From Streptomyces eurocidicus (lineage in GTDB: Bacteria; Actinomycetota; Actinomycetes; Streptomycetales; Streptomycetaceae), in assembly GCF_002891295.1 (NCBI RefSeq), contig NZ_LGUI01000002.1, positions 496,001 through 560,000 on the forward strand: DNA of 64,000 nucleotides, written 5' to 3'. Positions 32,684-41,633 of the stretch are shown piece after piece. Made by a program: the position numbers and the translations under genes. Numbering within the stretch: position 1 is the stretch's first letter; each line of letters begins with the position of its first letter. The notes under the pieces are model-generated. The model was not told the origin of the DNA and searched no databases. It saw nothing but the letters and a program-made list of their open reading frames with translations.

Positions 32684-33765
32684 CCCCGGCACCCTCCTCG
32701 GGGGCGACCGACGCGATACGCCGGCACGACCCCGAGCTGCGCGGCTTCGCCAGCGACAACTACGCGGGCGCCCACCCCGAGATCCTCGCGGCGCTCGCCC
32801 TCGCCAACGGCGGTCACCAGGTCGCCTACGGCGAGGACGACTACACCGCCCATCTCCAGGACGTGATGCGCGCCCACTTCGGGCCGGCCGCCGAGGCGTT
32901 CCCGGTCTTCAACGGCACCGGTGCCAACGTGGTCGCGCTCCAGGCGGCCACCGAGCGCTGGGGCGCGGTGGTCTGCGCCGGCTCCGCGCACATCCACGTC
33001 GACGAGTGCGGGGCGCCCGAGCGGGTCGGCGGCCTCAAGCTGCTGACCGTGCCGACCGAGCACGGCAAGCTCACCCCCGAGCTCATCGACCGCGAGGCAT
33101 GGGGCTGGGACGACGAGCACCGCGCGCAGCCGCAGGTCGTCTCGATCACCCAGACCACCGAGCTGGGCACCTGCTACACCCCCGAGGAGATCCGGGAGAT
33201 CTGCGACCACGCCCACGAGCGCGGGATGAAGGTCCACCTGGACGGCGCGCGGATCGCCAACGCGGCGGCCACCCTCGGCGTCCCGCTGCGCGCCTTCACC
33301 ACCGACGCGGGCGTGGACCTGCTCTCCTTCGGCGGCACGAAGAACGGCATGGTCTTCGGCGAGTGCGTCGTCGTGCTCAACCCGGACGCCGTGCGGGCGA
33401 TGAAGCACCTGCGCAAGATGTCGATGCAGCTCGCCTCCAAGATGCGCTTCGTCTCCGCGCAGTTCGAGGCCCTGCTCACCGGCGACCTGTGGCTGCGCAG
33501 CGCCACGCACGCCAACGCCATGGCCACCCGGCTGGCCGAGGCCGTGCGGCCCGTCGAAGGCGTCGAGGTCCTGCACCCCGTGCAGTCCAACGCCGTCTTC
33601 GCCCGGCTCCCGCGCGACGTCGGCGAACGCCTGCAGAAGCGGTACCGCTTCTACTTCTGGGACGAGGCGGCCGGCGACGTCCGCTGGATGTGCTCCTTCG
33701 ACACCACCGAGGGCGACGTGGACGCCTTCGCCGCGGCGGTCGCGGAGGAGATGGGCAAGCGGTAG
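32662..33765 (+). CDS. Threonine aldolase/beta-eliminating lyase family PLP enzyme
   Basis: A 367-residue fold-type I PLP enzyme. The cofactor lysine is Lys227 in SFGGTKNG, with the PLP-nitrogen aspartate in HLDGARIANA and the substrate-side FASDNYAGAHPEI at the start, as in low-specificity L-threonine aldolases. It would split threonine or allo-threonine to glycine and acetaldehyde. The start is GTG 32662 inside the end of the SDR gene. It is the last gene of a three-gene operon ending at a hairpin. Confidence 0.87.
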   Translation: MADSATVTPAPSSGATDAIRRHDPELRGFASDNYAGAHPEILAALALANGGHQVAYGEDDYTAHLQDVMRAHFGPAAEAFPVFNGTGANVVALQAATERWGAVVCAGSAHIHVDECGAPERVGGLKLLTVPTEHGKLTPELIDREAWGWDDEHRAQPQVVSITQTTELGTCYTPEEIREICDHAHERGMKVHLDGARIANAAATLGVPLRAFTTDAGVDLLSFGGTKNGMVFGECVVVLNPDAVRAMKHLRKMSMQLASKMRFVSAQFEALLTGDLWLRSATHANAMATRLAEAVRPVEGVEVLHPVQSNAVFARLPRDVGERLQKRYRFYFWDEAAGDVRWMCSFDTTEGDVDAFAAAVAEEMGKR

Positions 33766-33783
33766 CGCACCCGGGAAGACGCG

Positions 33784-33823
33784 CGCGCCCGGCCGTGGGC
33801 CCACAGGCTCACGGCCGGGCGCG
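33784..33823. terminator. Bidirectional terminator
   Basis: A perfect 14-bp stem (33784-33797 with 33810-33823) with a 12-base loop lies between the convergent aldolase and acyltransferase genes, 19 bp after one stop codon and 11 bp before the other. Confidence 0.85.
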
Positions 33824-33833
33824 ATCGTTTCCG

Positions 33834-34562
33834 CTAGCGGCGGTCCAGGACCGCGGCCTCGGCCGGGGTCGGCGCCGTACCGCCCAGGTGGGCCGGGATC
33901 CACCAGGTGTCGGACGCGTCCTTGGGACGGACCGGATAGGCCCGCTGGGCGGCCTCCAGCAGCTCCTGGACGCGCCCGCGCACCCGCTCGGTCACCGTGT
34001 CCGCGTGCTCGGCCGGATCGGCGGCCAGCGGCTCGCCCACCCGCATCGTGATCGGGATGTGGTGACGGCCCAGGTTCCGCTTGTGCCCCTTGGTCCACAG
34101 CCGCTGGGTGCCCCACAGCGCCATCGGGAGCAGCGGCACCCCCGCCTCCTGCGCCAGCCGGGCCGCGCCCGACTTGAAGTTCTTCAGCGTGAAGGACTGC
34201 GAGATCGTCGCCTCCGGGAAGACCCCGATGATCTCACCCGAGCGGAGCGCCGACAGCGCGTGCTTGTAGGCGTCCATGCCGGCCGCGCGGTCGACGGGGA
34301 TGTGCTTCATCGCCCGCATCAGCGGACCCGACACCTTGTGCCGGAACACGGACTCCTTCGCCATGAAGCGCACCAGCCGCTTGGCGGGCCGGGCGGCCAG
34401 GCCGCAGAAGACGAAGTCCAGGTACCCGATGTGGTTGCTCACCAGGACCGCCCCGCCGCGCTGCGGAACGTGCTCGGTGCCCTGGATGTCGAAGCGCAGG
34501 TCCAGCGCCTTGAACATGGTGCGGGCGGTACCGATCACCGGGGGGTAGACGAGCTCTGCCAT
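33834..34562 (-). CDS. 1-acylglycerol-3-phosphate O-acyltransferase (PlsC family)
   Basis: A 242-residue acyltransferase with the NHxxxxD catalytic motif (His44, Asp49 in SNHIGYLDF) and the substrate motif IGVFPEATIS, where Ala replaces the usual Gly of FPEGT. It transfers an acyl chain in phospholipid or related lipid synthesis at the membrane. ATG 34562 follows AGAGGA at 8 bases. The Ala substitution is common in actinobacterial paralogues and need not abolish activity. Confidence 0.88.
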   Translation of the reverse strand: MAELVYPPVIGTARTMFKALDLRFDIQGTEHVPQRGGAVLVSNHIGYLDFVFCGLAARPAKRLVRFMAKESVFRHKVSGPLMRAMKHIPVDRAAGMDAYKHALSALRSGEIIGVFPEATISQSFTLKNFKSGAARLAQEAGVPLLPMALWGTQRLWTKGHKRNLGRHHIPITMRVGEPLAADPAEHADTVTERVRGRVQELLEAAQRAYPVRPKDASDTWWIPAHLGGTAPTPAEAAVLDRR

Positions 34563-34876
34563 ATCGGACAATCCTCTGGGCCTGGGGAGGGGGCTCCCGG
34601 CTGAAGTTACGCGGCCGTAGGTTGTCGGCCCGTGCCGAATCGTGCCTGATCGTCCGGGTCAGGGACCAGCGAGGGCCCCTCGCGGGCCGGGAGATTCTCA
34701 TCACGTCGGTCCGTCGTCCGGTTACCGCCGAAGGTACACCGCGTCCCCCGGGGACAGCCCCCGGAAGGCACCGGGCGGAAATTTTCGCGCCCCCGGCGGT
34801 GCTGCAATCGGCGGAACCCTGCGGGCCCGGCCCGTACGGCGGACCACACGAGGACAACGACGGCGGAGGGAAGAAC
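34563..34876. other. Intergenic region before the thioredoxin-like gene
   Basis: A 314-bp stretch between the divergent PlsC and thioredoxin-like genes. An open frame extends leftward from the thioredoxin gene, but it has no family resemblance or ribosome site; nothing else is recognised. Promoters for both genes presumably lie here. Confidence 0.5.
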
Positions 34877-35203
34877 GTGCCGGGGCGGGACGAAGGGGTG
34901 CGGCTCGACGCCGCCGACATCGGCGCGGAGCTGGGTGAGCGGGCCACGCTCGTCCAGTTCTCCAGCGCCTTCTGCCAGCCGTGCCGGGCGACCCGGCGCA
35001 CCCTCGCGGAGGTCGCCGCCATGGTCGAGGGCGTCGCCCACGTCGAGATCGACGCGGAGGCCCGCCTCGGGCTCGTCCGCGCCCTGCGGATCGCCGCCAC
35101 CCCCACCACGCTCGTCCTCGACGCGCACGGCCGCGTCGTGCGCCGGGCCGCCGGCCGGCCGAGAAAGGCCGATGTCATCGCGGCCCTCGGCGAAGCGCTG
35201 TGA
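34877..35203 (+). CDS. Thioredoxin-like protein
   Basis: A 108-residue thioredoxin fold with the redox motif CQPC (Cys33, Cys36 in FSSAFCQPCRATRR) and the cis-proline loop AATPTTLVLDAHG. Such actinobacterial proteins reduce disulfides in the cytoplasm. GTG 34877 follows GGAGGG. The active-site sequence CQPC differs from the classical CGPC, so its redox potential may differ. Confidence 0.85.
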   Translation: MPGRDEGVRLDAADIGAELGERATLVQFSSAFCQPCRATRRTLAEVAAMVEGVAHVEIDAEARLGLVRALRIAATPTTLVLDAHGRVVRRAAGRPRKADVIAALGEAL

Positions 35204-35238
35204 TCGCCGTGATCCGTCTCCCATGTGCCCGGCGGCAC

Positions 35239-35268
35239 TTGACGCTGCGCGCCTCGAATCGTCAGTGT
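35239..35268 (+). promoter_or_regulatory. Promoter of a leaderless leader peptide
   Basis: TTGACG (35239-35244), an 18-bp spacer and CAGTGT (35263-35268) form a sigma-70-type promoter. Transcription would begin about 7 bp later, at the A of the ATG at 35275, giving a leaderless mRNA. Confidence 0.65.
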
Positions 35269-35274
35269 GACGTT

Positions 35275-35370
35275 ATGTGGCCTGGACCGCTTCTCCACGG
35301 ACGCGTTCCGTACGGACGCGCGCACATCGATCTGCTGCGGACCGCGAGCGCGCGCTGTCCGGGTCGGTGA
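35275..35370 (+). CDS. Leader peptide upstream of the flavin reductase
   Basis: A 31-residue peptide starting MWPGPLL and ending AHIDLLRTASARCPGR. The end matches the 'HVDLLRVASAxC' consensus of the short leader peptides found before sulfur-metabolism and flavin-reductase genes in Streptomyces (recalled, not searched). The single Cys codon (TGT) near the stop suggests attenuation in response to cysteine supply. It probably starts on a leaderless transcript and lies 70 bp before the reductase gene. Confidence 0.7.
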   Translation: MWPGPLLHGRVPYGRAHIDLLRTASARCPGR

Positions 35371-35440
35371 CCTCCTCGCGCTCGTCACGCTCCCGCTTCG
35401 ACAGCACCTCCGGTCCGACCTCCAGCAGAAGGACAGCTCC

Positions 35441-35932
35441 ATGACGGTCACGCCCGCCCTCGCCACCCCCGAACTGCTGCGCTCCGTCTTCCGCCGGCAC
35501 GCCGCCGGCGTCGCCGTGATCACGGCGCGGGGCACGCGTCCGGTCGGTTTCACCGCGACCTCCCTCACCTCCGTCGCCGCCGAACCCCCGCTGGTCTCCT
35601 TCGGGGTGGGCACCGGCTCCTCCAGCTGGCCCGTGCTGGCCGAGGCGGAGCACGTCGGCGTGCACATACTCGGCGAGCACCAGAAGGAGCTGGCCGGCAC
35701 CTTCGCGCGCAGCGGCGCCGACCGGTTCGCCCCGCCCACCCGCTGGCGGGACGGTCCCGAGGGAGTGCCGCTGCTCGACGGCGTCCTGGCCTGGATGGTG
35801 TGCCGCGTCGTGGCCAAGGTGCCCGCCGGCGACCACCGTCTGGTGCTCGCCGAGGTCGTCGCGGGCGACCCCGGCGGCGCGGGCCGTCCGCTCGTCTACT
35901 ACCAGGGGCGCTTCAACGGTCTGCGGGACTGA
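35441..35932 (+). CDS. Flavin reductase family protein
   Basis: A 163-residue split-barrel flavin reductase: FRRHAAGVAVITARGTRPVGFTATSLTSVAAEPPLVSFGV, broken here by its strands, and DHRLVLAEVVAG. It would provide reduced FMN/FAD to an oxygenase, perhaps in sulfur-compound oxidation given the cysteine-type leader peptide upstream. ATG 35441 follows AGAAGGAC. No partner oxygenase is adjacent. Confidence 0.88.
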   Translation: MTVTPALATPELLRSVFRRHAAGVAVITARGTRPVGFTATSLTSVAAEPPLVSFGVGTGSSSWPVLAEAEHVGVHILGEHQKELAGTFARSGADRFAPPTRWRDGPEGVPLLDGVLAWMVCRVVAKVPAGDHRLVLAEVVAGDPGGAGRPLVYYQGRFNGLRD

Positions 35933-36120
35933 GACGTCCCTGATCCCCGCGTTGGGCAGATCACAGCCGACCGCCCTTGCGCTCCGGTGACACGCTCGAT
36001 GTACTGACGAGTAACATTCCGCTCGGGGCGCAGGCCGGTCCGACCGGAATCCGCCCCACAAGGCGCCTATGCTGCCTGCACAAGGCAGCTACGAAGAGAC
36101 GATGCAGTAGGAGAGCCGGC

Positions 36121-36906
36121 GTGAGCTTGAGGATCGTTGTCTGTGTGAAGTACGTGCCCGACGCCACCGGCGACCGGCACTTCGCCGAGGACCTGACCGT
36201 CGACCGTGACGACGTGGACGGCCTGCTCTCGGAGCTCGACGAGTACGCCGTCGAGCAGGCGCTGCAGATCGCCGACGAGGCGGACGACGCGGAGATCACC
36301 GTGCTGACCGTAGGCCCCGAGGACGCCAAGGACGCGCTGCGCAAGGCGCTCTCCATGGGTGCCCACAAGGCCGTCCACGTCGAGGACGACGACCTGCACG
36401 GCACCGACGCGCTGGGCACCTCGCTGGTGCTGGCCAAGGCCGTCGAGCACGTCGGCTACGACCTGGTCATCTCCGGCATGGCCTCCACCGACGGCGGCAT
36501 GGGCGTGGTCCCGGCCATGCTCGCCGAGCGCCTGGGCGTCCCGCAGGTGACCCTGCTGTCCGAGGTGGCCGTGGCCGACGGCAAGGTGACCGGCCGCCGT
36601 GACGGCGACGCCGCGAGCGAGCAGCTCGAGGCGTCCCTCCCGGCCGTCGTGTCCGTCACCGACCAGTCCGGCGAGGCCCGTTACCCGTCCTTCAAGGGCA
36701 TCATGGCGGCCAAGAAGAAGCCGGTCGAGTCCCTGGACCTCTCCGACCTCGGCCTGGAGGCCGAAGAGGTCGGTCTGGAGGGCGCCTGGACGAAGGTCGA
36801 CGAGGCCAACGAGCGCCCGGCCCGCACGGCCGGCACCGTCGTCAAGGACGAGGGCGAGGGCGGCAAGCAGCTCGCCGAGTTCCTCGCGGGCCAGAAGTTC
36901 ATCTAG
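36121..36906 (+). CDS. etfB: Electron transfer flavoprotein beta subunit
   Basis: A 261-residue ETF-beta: VVCVKYVPDATGD at the start, the AMP/FAD-site segment DLVISGMASTDGGMGVVPAMLAERLG, and the family signature VSVTDQSGEARYPSFKGIMAAKKK. With EtfA it accepts electrons from acyl-CoA dehydrogenases and passes them to the ETF:quinone oxidoreductase. GTG 36121 follows AGGAGAG. The alpha-subunit gene follows after 113 bp. Confidence 0.96.
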   Translation: MSLRIVVCVKYVPDATGDRHFAEDLTVDRDDVDGLLSELDEYAVEQALQIADEADDAEITVLTVGPEDAKDALRKALSMGAHKAVHVEDDDLHGTDALGTSLVLAKAVEHVGYDLVISGMASTDGGMGVVPAMLAERLGVPQVTLLSEVAVADGKVTGRRDGDAASEQLEASLPAVVSVTDQSGEARYPSFKGIMAAKKKPVESLDLSDLGLEAEEVGLEGAWTKVDEANERPARTAGTVVKDEGEGGKQLAEFLAGQKFI

Positions 36907-37019
36907 CGGCCGGTCCGGGGGAGGGCCCGCCCGCCCCCGGAGCGCACCGCGGCTGAGCTTCCGTCAGCCCGTAAGAACGCCGTCACCCGCCCTAATTTTC
37001 CGCTCAGGAGTGCAATCCC

Positions 37020-37982
37020 ATGGCTGAAGTCCTCGTCTACGTCGACCACGTGGACGGCGCCGTCCGCAAGCCCACCCTCGAACTGCTCACCCTCGCCCGC
37101 CGCATCGGCGAGCCCGTCGCCGTGCACCTGGGTGCCGGCGCGGACGCCGCCGCCGCGACGCTGGCCGAGTACGGCGCGGTGAAGGTCCTCACCGCCGACG
37201 CCGCCGAGTTCGCCGACTACCTGGTCGTGCCGAAGGTCGACGCGCTGCAGGCCGCGTTCGAGGCCGTCTCCCCGGTCGCCGTGCTCGTCCCGTCCTCCGC
37301 GGAGGGCAAGGAGATCGCGGCCCGTCTCGCGGTCCGCATCGGCTCCGGCATCATCACCGACGCCGTCGACCTGGAGGCCGGTGCCGAGGGCCCGGTGGCC
37401 ACGCAGTCCGTCTTCGCGGCCTCGTACTCCACCAAGTCCCGCGTCACCAAGGGCACGCCGGTCATCACCGTCAAGCCCAACTCCGCCGCCCCGGAGGCCG
37501 CCCCGGCCGCCGGTACGGTCGAGCAGCTCGCCGTCTCCTTCGGGAGCGCGTCGACCGGCACCAAGGTCGTCTCCCGCACCCCGCGCGAGTCCACCGGCCG
37601 TCCGGAGCTGACCGAGGCCGCGATCGTGGTCTCCGGCGGCCGCGGCGTCAACGGTGCCGAGAACTTCTCCCTCATCGAGGGCCTGGCCGACTCGCTCGGC
37701 GCGGCCGTCGGCGCCTCGCGCGCCGCCGTCGACGCCGGTTGGTACCCGCACACCAACCAGGTCGGCCAGACCGGCAAGTCGGTCTCGCCGCAGCTGTACA
37801 TCGCGGCGGGCATCTCCGGTGCGATCCAGCACCGCGCCGGCATGCAGACGTCGAAGACGATCGTCGCCATCAACAAGGACGCCGAGGCCCCGATCTTCGA
37901 CCTGGTCGACTACGGCGTGGTCGGCGACCTCTTCGAGGTCGTCCCGCAGCTGACCGAGGAGGTCAAGTCCCGCAAGGGCTGA
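37020..37982 (+). CDS. etfA: Electron transfer flavoprotein alpha subunit
   Basis: A 320-residue ETF-alpha. The C-terminal FAD domain carries GRGVNGAENFSLIEGLADSLGAAVGASRAAVDAGW and the signature LYIAAGISGAIQHRAGMQTSKTIVAINKD, both read in parts. It forms the heterodimer with the EtfB encoded upstream. ATG 37020 follows CAGGAG. A strong terminator follows. Confidence 0.96.
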   Translation: MAEVLVYVDHVDGAVRKPTLELLTLARRIGEPVAVHLGAGADAAAATLAEYGAVKVLTADAAEFADYLVVPKVDALQAAFEAVSPVAVLVPSSAEGKEIAARLAVRIGSGIITDAVDLEAGAEGPVATQSVFAASYSTKSRVTKGTPVITVKPNSAAPEAAPAAGTVEQLAVSFGSASTGTKVVSRTPRESTGRPELTEAAIVVSGGRGVNGAENFSLIEGLADSLGAAVGASRAAVDAGWYPHTNQVGQTGKSVSPQLYIAAGISGAIQHRAGMQTSKTIVAINKDAEAPIFDLVDYGVVGDLFEVVPQLTEEVKSRKG

Positions 37983-37992
37983 CCCCGCTCAC

Positions 37993-38030
37993 CCCTGGGC
38001 CCCCGTACGCGCGCGTACGGGGGCCCAGGG
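37993..38030 (+). terminator. Palindromic terminator after etfA
   Basis: A 38-bp perfect inverted repeat centred on GCGC begins 11 bp after the etfA stop codon, able to form a hairpin of up to 19 pairs. Confidence 0.85.
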
Positions 38031-38166
38031 CGTTCCCGGGCCCGTATCCCTCCGGCCCGGCGCCCGGATCCCGTGCGCCCCGGGGCTGTTGACCTTCCGC
38101 CCCGGCCGTCGATAGCTTCGCGGGACGGACAGTCGGTTCCGTTCAGCGGAAGTACGGAGGCGTGCC

Positions 38167-39441
38167 ATGGGGCAGCAGCGGACGGTCGCGACCACTCTCA
38201 CGCGCGCGGTGACGGAACGGATCGGCGCCTCCCTCGCGGGCGTCGACGCCGAGCTCGCGCGCCGCTACCCGGGCGATCCGGGCACCCGCCAGCCCGTCCA
38301 CACCGTCTACGTACCCGCCGACGCCCTCACCGCGGACACCCCGCGCTCCTGGGGCGACCAGGCCCTCGCCGCCCTCGACGCGCACGCCCCCGACGCAGGC
38401 GCGTTCGCCGCCGTCCTCGGCATACCCGACGACCTCGCCGGGCCCGTCCACGCGCGCGTACGGGCCAAGCTGGAGCGCGAGCCCGTGGAGGACCTGCGGA
38501 TCGACTTCGAGGACGGCTACGGGCCACGGCCCGACGACGAGGAGGACGCCGCGGCCGGGCGGGCCGCCGAGCTGGTGGCCCGGGCGTGCGCCGACGGCAC
38601 CGCCACCCCGTACGTGGGCATCCGGATGAAGTGCCTGGAGGCCGCCGTCCGCGAGCGGGGCGTCCGCACCCTCGACGTCTTCCTCACCGCCCTGATGGAC
38701 GCGGGCGGCCTGCCCGGCGGACTCGTCCTCACCCTCCCCAAGGTGAGCTACGCCGAGCAGGTCGCGGCGATGGCCCGGCTGGCCGAGGAGTTCGAGAAGG
38801 CCCGCGGCCTGGAGAGCGGTCGCCTCCGGTTCGAGATACAGATCGAGACCACCCAGGCGGTGCTCGGCGCCGACGGCCGCGCCACCGTGGCCCGCATGAT
38901 CGACGCGGCCGAAGGGCGCGTCACCTCCCTGCACTACGGCACCTTCGACTACAGCGCCGCCTGCGGGGTCGGCGCCGCCCAGCAGTCCCTCGCCCACCCG
39001 GCGGCCGACCACGCGAAGGCCGTGATGCAGGTCGCCGCCGCCGGCACCGGCGTCCGGCTCTCCGACGGCTCGACCAACGTCCTGCCCGTCGGCCCGACGC
39101 CGCGGGTGCACGACGCCTGGCGGCTTCACCACCGGCTCGTACGGCGCTCGCTGGAGCGCGCCTACTACCAGGGCTGGGACATGCACCCGGGCCATCTGCC
39201 GACGCGGTACGCGGCGGTGTACGCCTTCTACCGGGAGGGGCTGGAGGCCACCGCCGCGCGGCTCGCCGCGTACGTCGCCCGCTCCGGTGGCGAGGTGCTG
39301 GACGAACCCGCCACCGCCCGGGCGCTCAGCGGCCATCTGCTGCGCGGCCTGGACTGCGGGGCCGTCGACGCGGCGGAGGTCGCCGGGCTCACCGGGCTCT
39401 CCCGCGCGGACCTCGACCGGCTGGCGGGGCGGGCCGGGTAG
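38167..39441 (+). CDS. Aldolase/citrate-lyase family protein (DUF6986-like)
   Basis: A 424-residue TIM-barrel protein related to the HpcH/HpaI and CitE lyases: DLRIDFEDGYGPR, RIRMK-like GIRMKCLEA, LTLPKV, FEIQIETTQAVL and SLHYGTFDYSA hold the metal and acyl-binding residues. It would cleave or form a C-C bond in a beta-hydroxy acid or its CoA ester. The substrate is unknown. ATG 38167 lies 10 bases after CGGAGG. It is convergent with the LacI gene, with only 7 bp between the stop codons. Confidence 0.78.
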   Translation: MGQQRTVATTLTRAVTERIGASLAGVDAELARRYPGDPGTRQPVHTVYVPADALTADTPRSWGDQALAALDAHAPDAGAFAAVLGIPDDLAGPVHARVRAKLEREPVEDLRIDFEDGYGPRPDDEEDAAAGRAAELVARACADGTATPYVGIRMKCLEAAVRERGVRTLDVFLTALMDAGGLPGGLVLTLPKVSYAEQVAAMARLAEEFEKARGLESGRLRFEIQIETTQAVLGADGRATVARMIDAAEGRVTSLHYGTFDYSAACGVGAAQQSLAHPAADHAKAVMQVAAAGTGVRLSDGSTNVLPVGPTPRVHDAWRLHHRLVRRSLERAYYQGWDMHPGHLPTRYAAVYAFYREGLEATAARLAAYVARSGGEVLDEPATARALSGHLLRGLDCGAVDAAEVAGLTGLSRADLDRLAGRAG

Positions 39442-39448
39442 CGGGCGG

Positions 39449-40483
39449 TCAGCTCTCGGCGGGCGGGAGTTCGCCCGAGCCGCGCACGACGAGACGGGTC
39501 GGCAGCTGCACCCGCCGGGGCGCTTCCGGCACCCCGTCCAGGCGGCGGAAGAGCCGCTCCGCCGCCGTGCGGCCCAGCCGGGCCGCGTCCTGGGCGACGA
39601 CGGTGACGCCGGGGGAGAGCAGATCGGCGAGCTCGAAGTCGTCGAAGCCGACGAGCGCGACCGGGCGCTCGGCCCGGGCGAGGACGCGCACCACCGTGAC
39701 CGTCACCCGGTTGTTGCCCGCGAACAGGGCCGTGACCGGCCGGGGCCCGCCGAGCATCCGCTCCGCCTCCCACCGGACGCGCTCCGGGGCGGTCGCGCCC
39801 AGCGACACCCAGGCGTCGTCCACGGGCAGCCCGGCTTCGGCCATGGCCGCGCGGTAGCCGCGCAGCCGCTCGGTGGCGGTGTGGATGTGCGGCTGGTCGC
39901 CGAGGAACCCGATCCGGCGGTGGCCGTGGGCGAGGAGATGGGCGACGCCCTCGCGGGCGCCCCCGAAGCTGTCGGAGAGCACGACGTCGGCGTCTATCAG
40001 GCCGGCCGGGCGGTCCACGAAGACGGTGGCGATGCCCGCGGCCATCTCCGGCTCGAGGTAACGGTGGTCGCTGCCCGCGGGGATCACGATCAGGCCGTCG
40101 ACCCGGCGGGCGCAGAACGCCAGCGCCAGCTCGCGCTCGCGCTCGGCGTCCTCGGCGCTGGAACCGTTGATGAGCAGCGCCCCGTGGGCCCGGGCCACCT
40201 CCTCGACGGCGCGGTTGAGCGGCGCGTAGAAGGGGTCGGCGAGGTCTTCCAGGACGAGCCCGATGGAGGCGGTCCGGCCCTTGCGCAGGATGCGCGCGCT
40301 GTCGTTGCGGCGGAAACCGAGCGCGGTGATCGCGTCCCGCACGCGCCGCTCGGTGTCCGGGGTGACGCCCGCCTCGCCGTTCACCACCCGCGAGACGGTC
40401 TTCAGCCCCACCCCGGCGCGCGCGGCCACGTCCTTCATGGTCGGACGGGTGCCGTAGCGCTGCTGAGGACTGATCTCGACCAC
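39449..40483 (-). CDS. LacI-family transcriptional regulator
   Basis: A 344-residue repressor: HTH and hinge helix TMKDVAARAGVGLKTVSRVVNGEAGVTPDTERRV at residues 15-50 (in parts), then a periplasmic-binding-like sugar domain (LLINGSSAEDAERE, VDGLIVIPAG, VALVGFDDFE). GTG 40483 follows GAAGGAAG. A GACAACGTTGTC operator lies 61 bp upstream between it and the ROK sugar kinase gene, so it probably regulates itself and the kinase. Confidence 0.92.
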   Translation of the reverse strand: MVEISPQQRYGTRPTMKDVAARAGVGLKTVSRVVNGEAGVTPDTERRVRDAITALGFRRNDSARILRKGRTASIGLVLEDLADPFYAPLNRAVEEVARAHGALLINGSSAEDAERERELALAFCARRVDGLIVIPAGSDHRYLEPEMAAGIATVFVDRPAGLIDADVVLSDSFGGAREGVAHLLAHGHRRIGFLGDQPHIHTATERLRGYRAAMAEAGLPVDDAWVSLGATAPERVRWEAERMLGGPRPVTALFAGNNRVTVTVVRVLARAERPVALVGFDDFELADLLSPGVTVVAQDAARLGRTAAERLFRRLDGVPEAPRRVQLPTRLVVRGSGELPPAES

Positions 40484-40543
40484 GGTGCATCTTCCTTCGC
40501 GCGGGACGCCGGGAGTACGGGGTGACGTCGAGCATAGAGCCTG

Positions 40544-40555
40544 GACAACGTTGTC
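40544..40555. promoter_or_regulatory. LacI-type operator GACAACGTTGTC
   Basis: A perfect 12-bp palindrome with central CG, the form bound by LacI/GalR repressors of actinomycetes, located between the divergent lacI-like and ROK kinase genes. Confidence 0.8.
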
Positions 40556-40619
40556 AACTCTGGGGAGACTGACGACCTCACACCATCCCGCACGCCGTGG
40601 ACCAGGAGAGATCGCCTCC

Positions 40620-41633
40620 ATGCCCGTCTCTGAGCCCGCCGAGACCGCCTCCGGCCCCGCCCCCGGCGCCGCGTCCCCGCCCCCCGGCCTCGTCGCGGCC
40701 CTCGACATCGGCGGAACCAAGATCGCCGGCGCGCTGGTGGACGCCCGGGGCGAACTGCTCGTCCGGGCGCAGCGGCCGACGCCCGCCCGGGAGGACGGCG
40801 CGACCGTGATGGACGCGGTGGCCGGGGTCCTGGAGACGCTCGCGGCGTCGGACGACTGGGCGCGGGTGCGCGCGGTGGGCATCGGCAGCGCCGGGCCCGT
40901 GGACGCCTCGCGGGGCACCGTCAGCCCGGTCAACGTCCCCGGCTGGCGGGGCTATCCGCTCGTGGCGGAGGTGGCGCGGCGGGTCGCCGGACGCCCCGTC
41001 ACGCTGGTCGGCGACGGTGTCGCGATGACCGCCGCCGAGCACTGGCAGGGCGCCGCGCGGGGCCGGGCCAACGCGCTGTGCATGGTGGTGTCCACCGGGG
41101 TCGGCGGCGGCCTCGTCCTCGGCGGCCGGCTGCACACCGGACCCACCGGCAACGCGGGGCATATCGGCCACATCAGCGTCGACCTCGACGGGGACACCTG
41201 CCCGTGCGGGGCACGCGGCTGCGTCGAACGCATCGCCAGCGGCCCCAACATCGCGCGCCGGGCGCTCGACGCCGGCTGGCGCCCCGGCCCCGACGGCGAC
41301 CGGAGCGCCGCGGCCGTCGCGGCGGCCGCACGCGGAGGGGACGCGGTGGCCCTCGCCTCCTTCGAGCGGGCCGCGCAGGCCCTCGCCGCGGGCATCGCCG
41401 CGACGGCGACGCTGGTGGAGATCGAGGTGGCCGTCATAGGGGGTGGCGTGGCGGGGGCGGGCGAGATCCTCTTCGCGCCGCTCCGCGCGCGGCTGCGCGA
41501 CTACGCGACACTGTCCTTCGCGGCGGGCGTCGAGGTGCTGCCCGCCCGGCTCGGCGCCGACGCGGGCCTGGTGGGCGCCGCCGCCGCGGCGGCCCAGGAC
41601 ATAGGGCTCTGGCAGGTGCCCGAGGCACCCTGA
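40620..41633 (+). CDS. ROK-family sugar kinase (glucokinase-like)
   Basis: A 337-residue ROK kinase: ATP loop ALDIGGTKIAGALVD, sugar-binding VVSTGVGGGLVLGG and GNAGHIGHI, and zinc motif CPCGARGCVE. It should phosphorylate glucose or a related sugar with ATP in the cytoplasm. ATG 40620 follows CAGGAGAG. The divergent LacI protein and its operator suggest induction by the sugar. Confidence 0.9.
   Translation: MPVSEPAETASGPAPGAASPPPGLVAALDIGGTKIAGALVDARGELLVRAQRPTPAREDGATVMDAVAGVLETLAASDDWARVRAVGIGSAGPVDASRGTVSPVNVPGWRGYPLVAEVARRVAGRPVTLVGDGVAMTAAEHWQGAARGRANALCMVVSTGVGGGLVLGGRLHTGPTGNAGHIGHISVDLDGDTCPCGARGCVERIASGPNIARRALDAGWRPGPDGDRSAAAVAAAARGGDAVALASFERAAQALAAGIAATATLVEIEVAVIGGGVAGAGEILFAPLRARLRDYATLSFAAGVEVLPARLGADAGLVGAAAAAAQDIGLWQVPEAP

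Noticed and set aside
36121..37982. etfBA as cluster-specific electron donors for the hydroxylase
   Set aside because: They are the general ETF genes, about 10 kb beyond the cluster, without SARP sites; the ActVB-like reductase within the cluster is the better partner.
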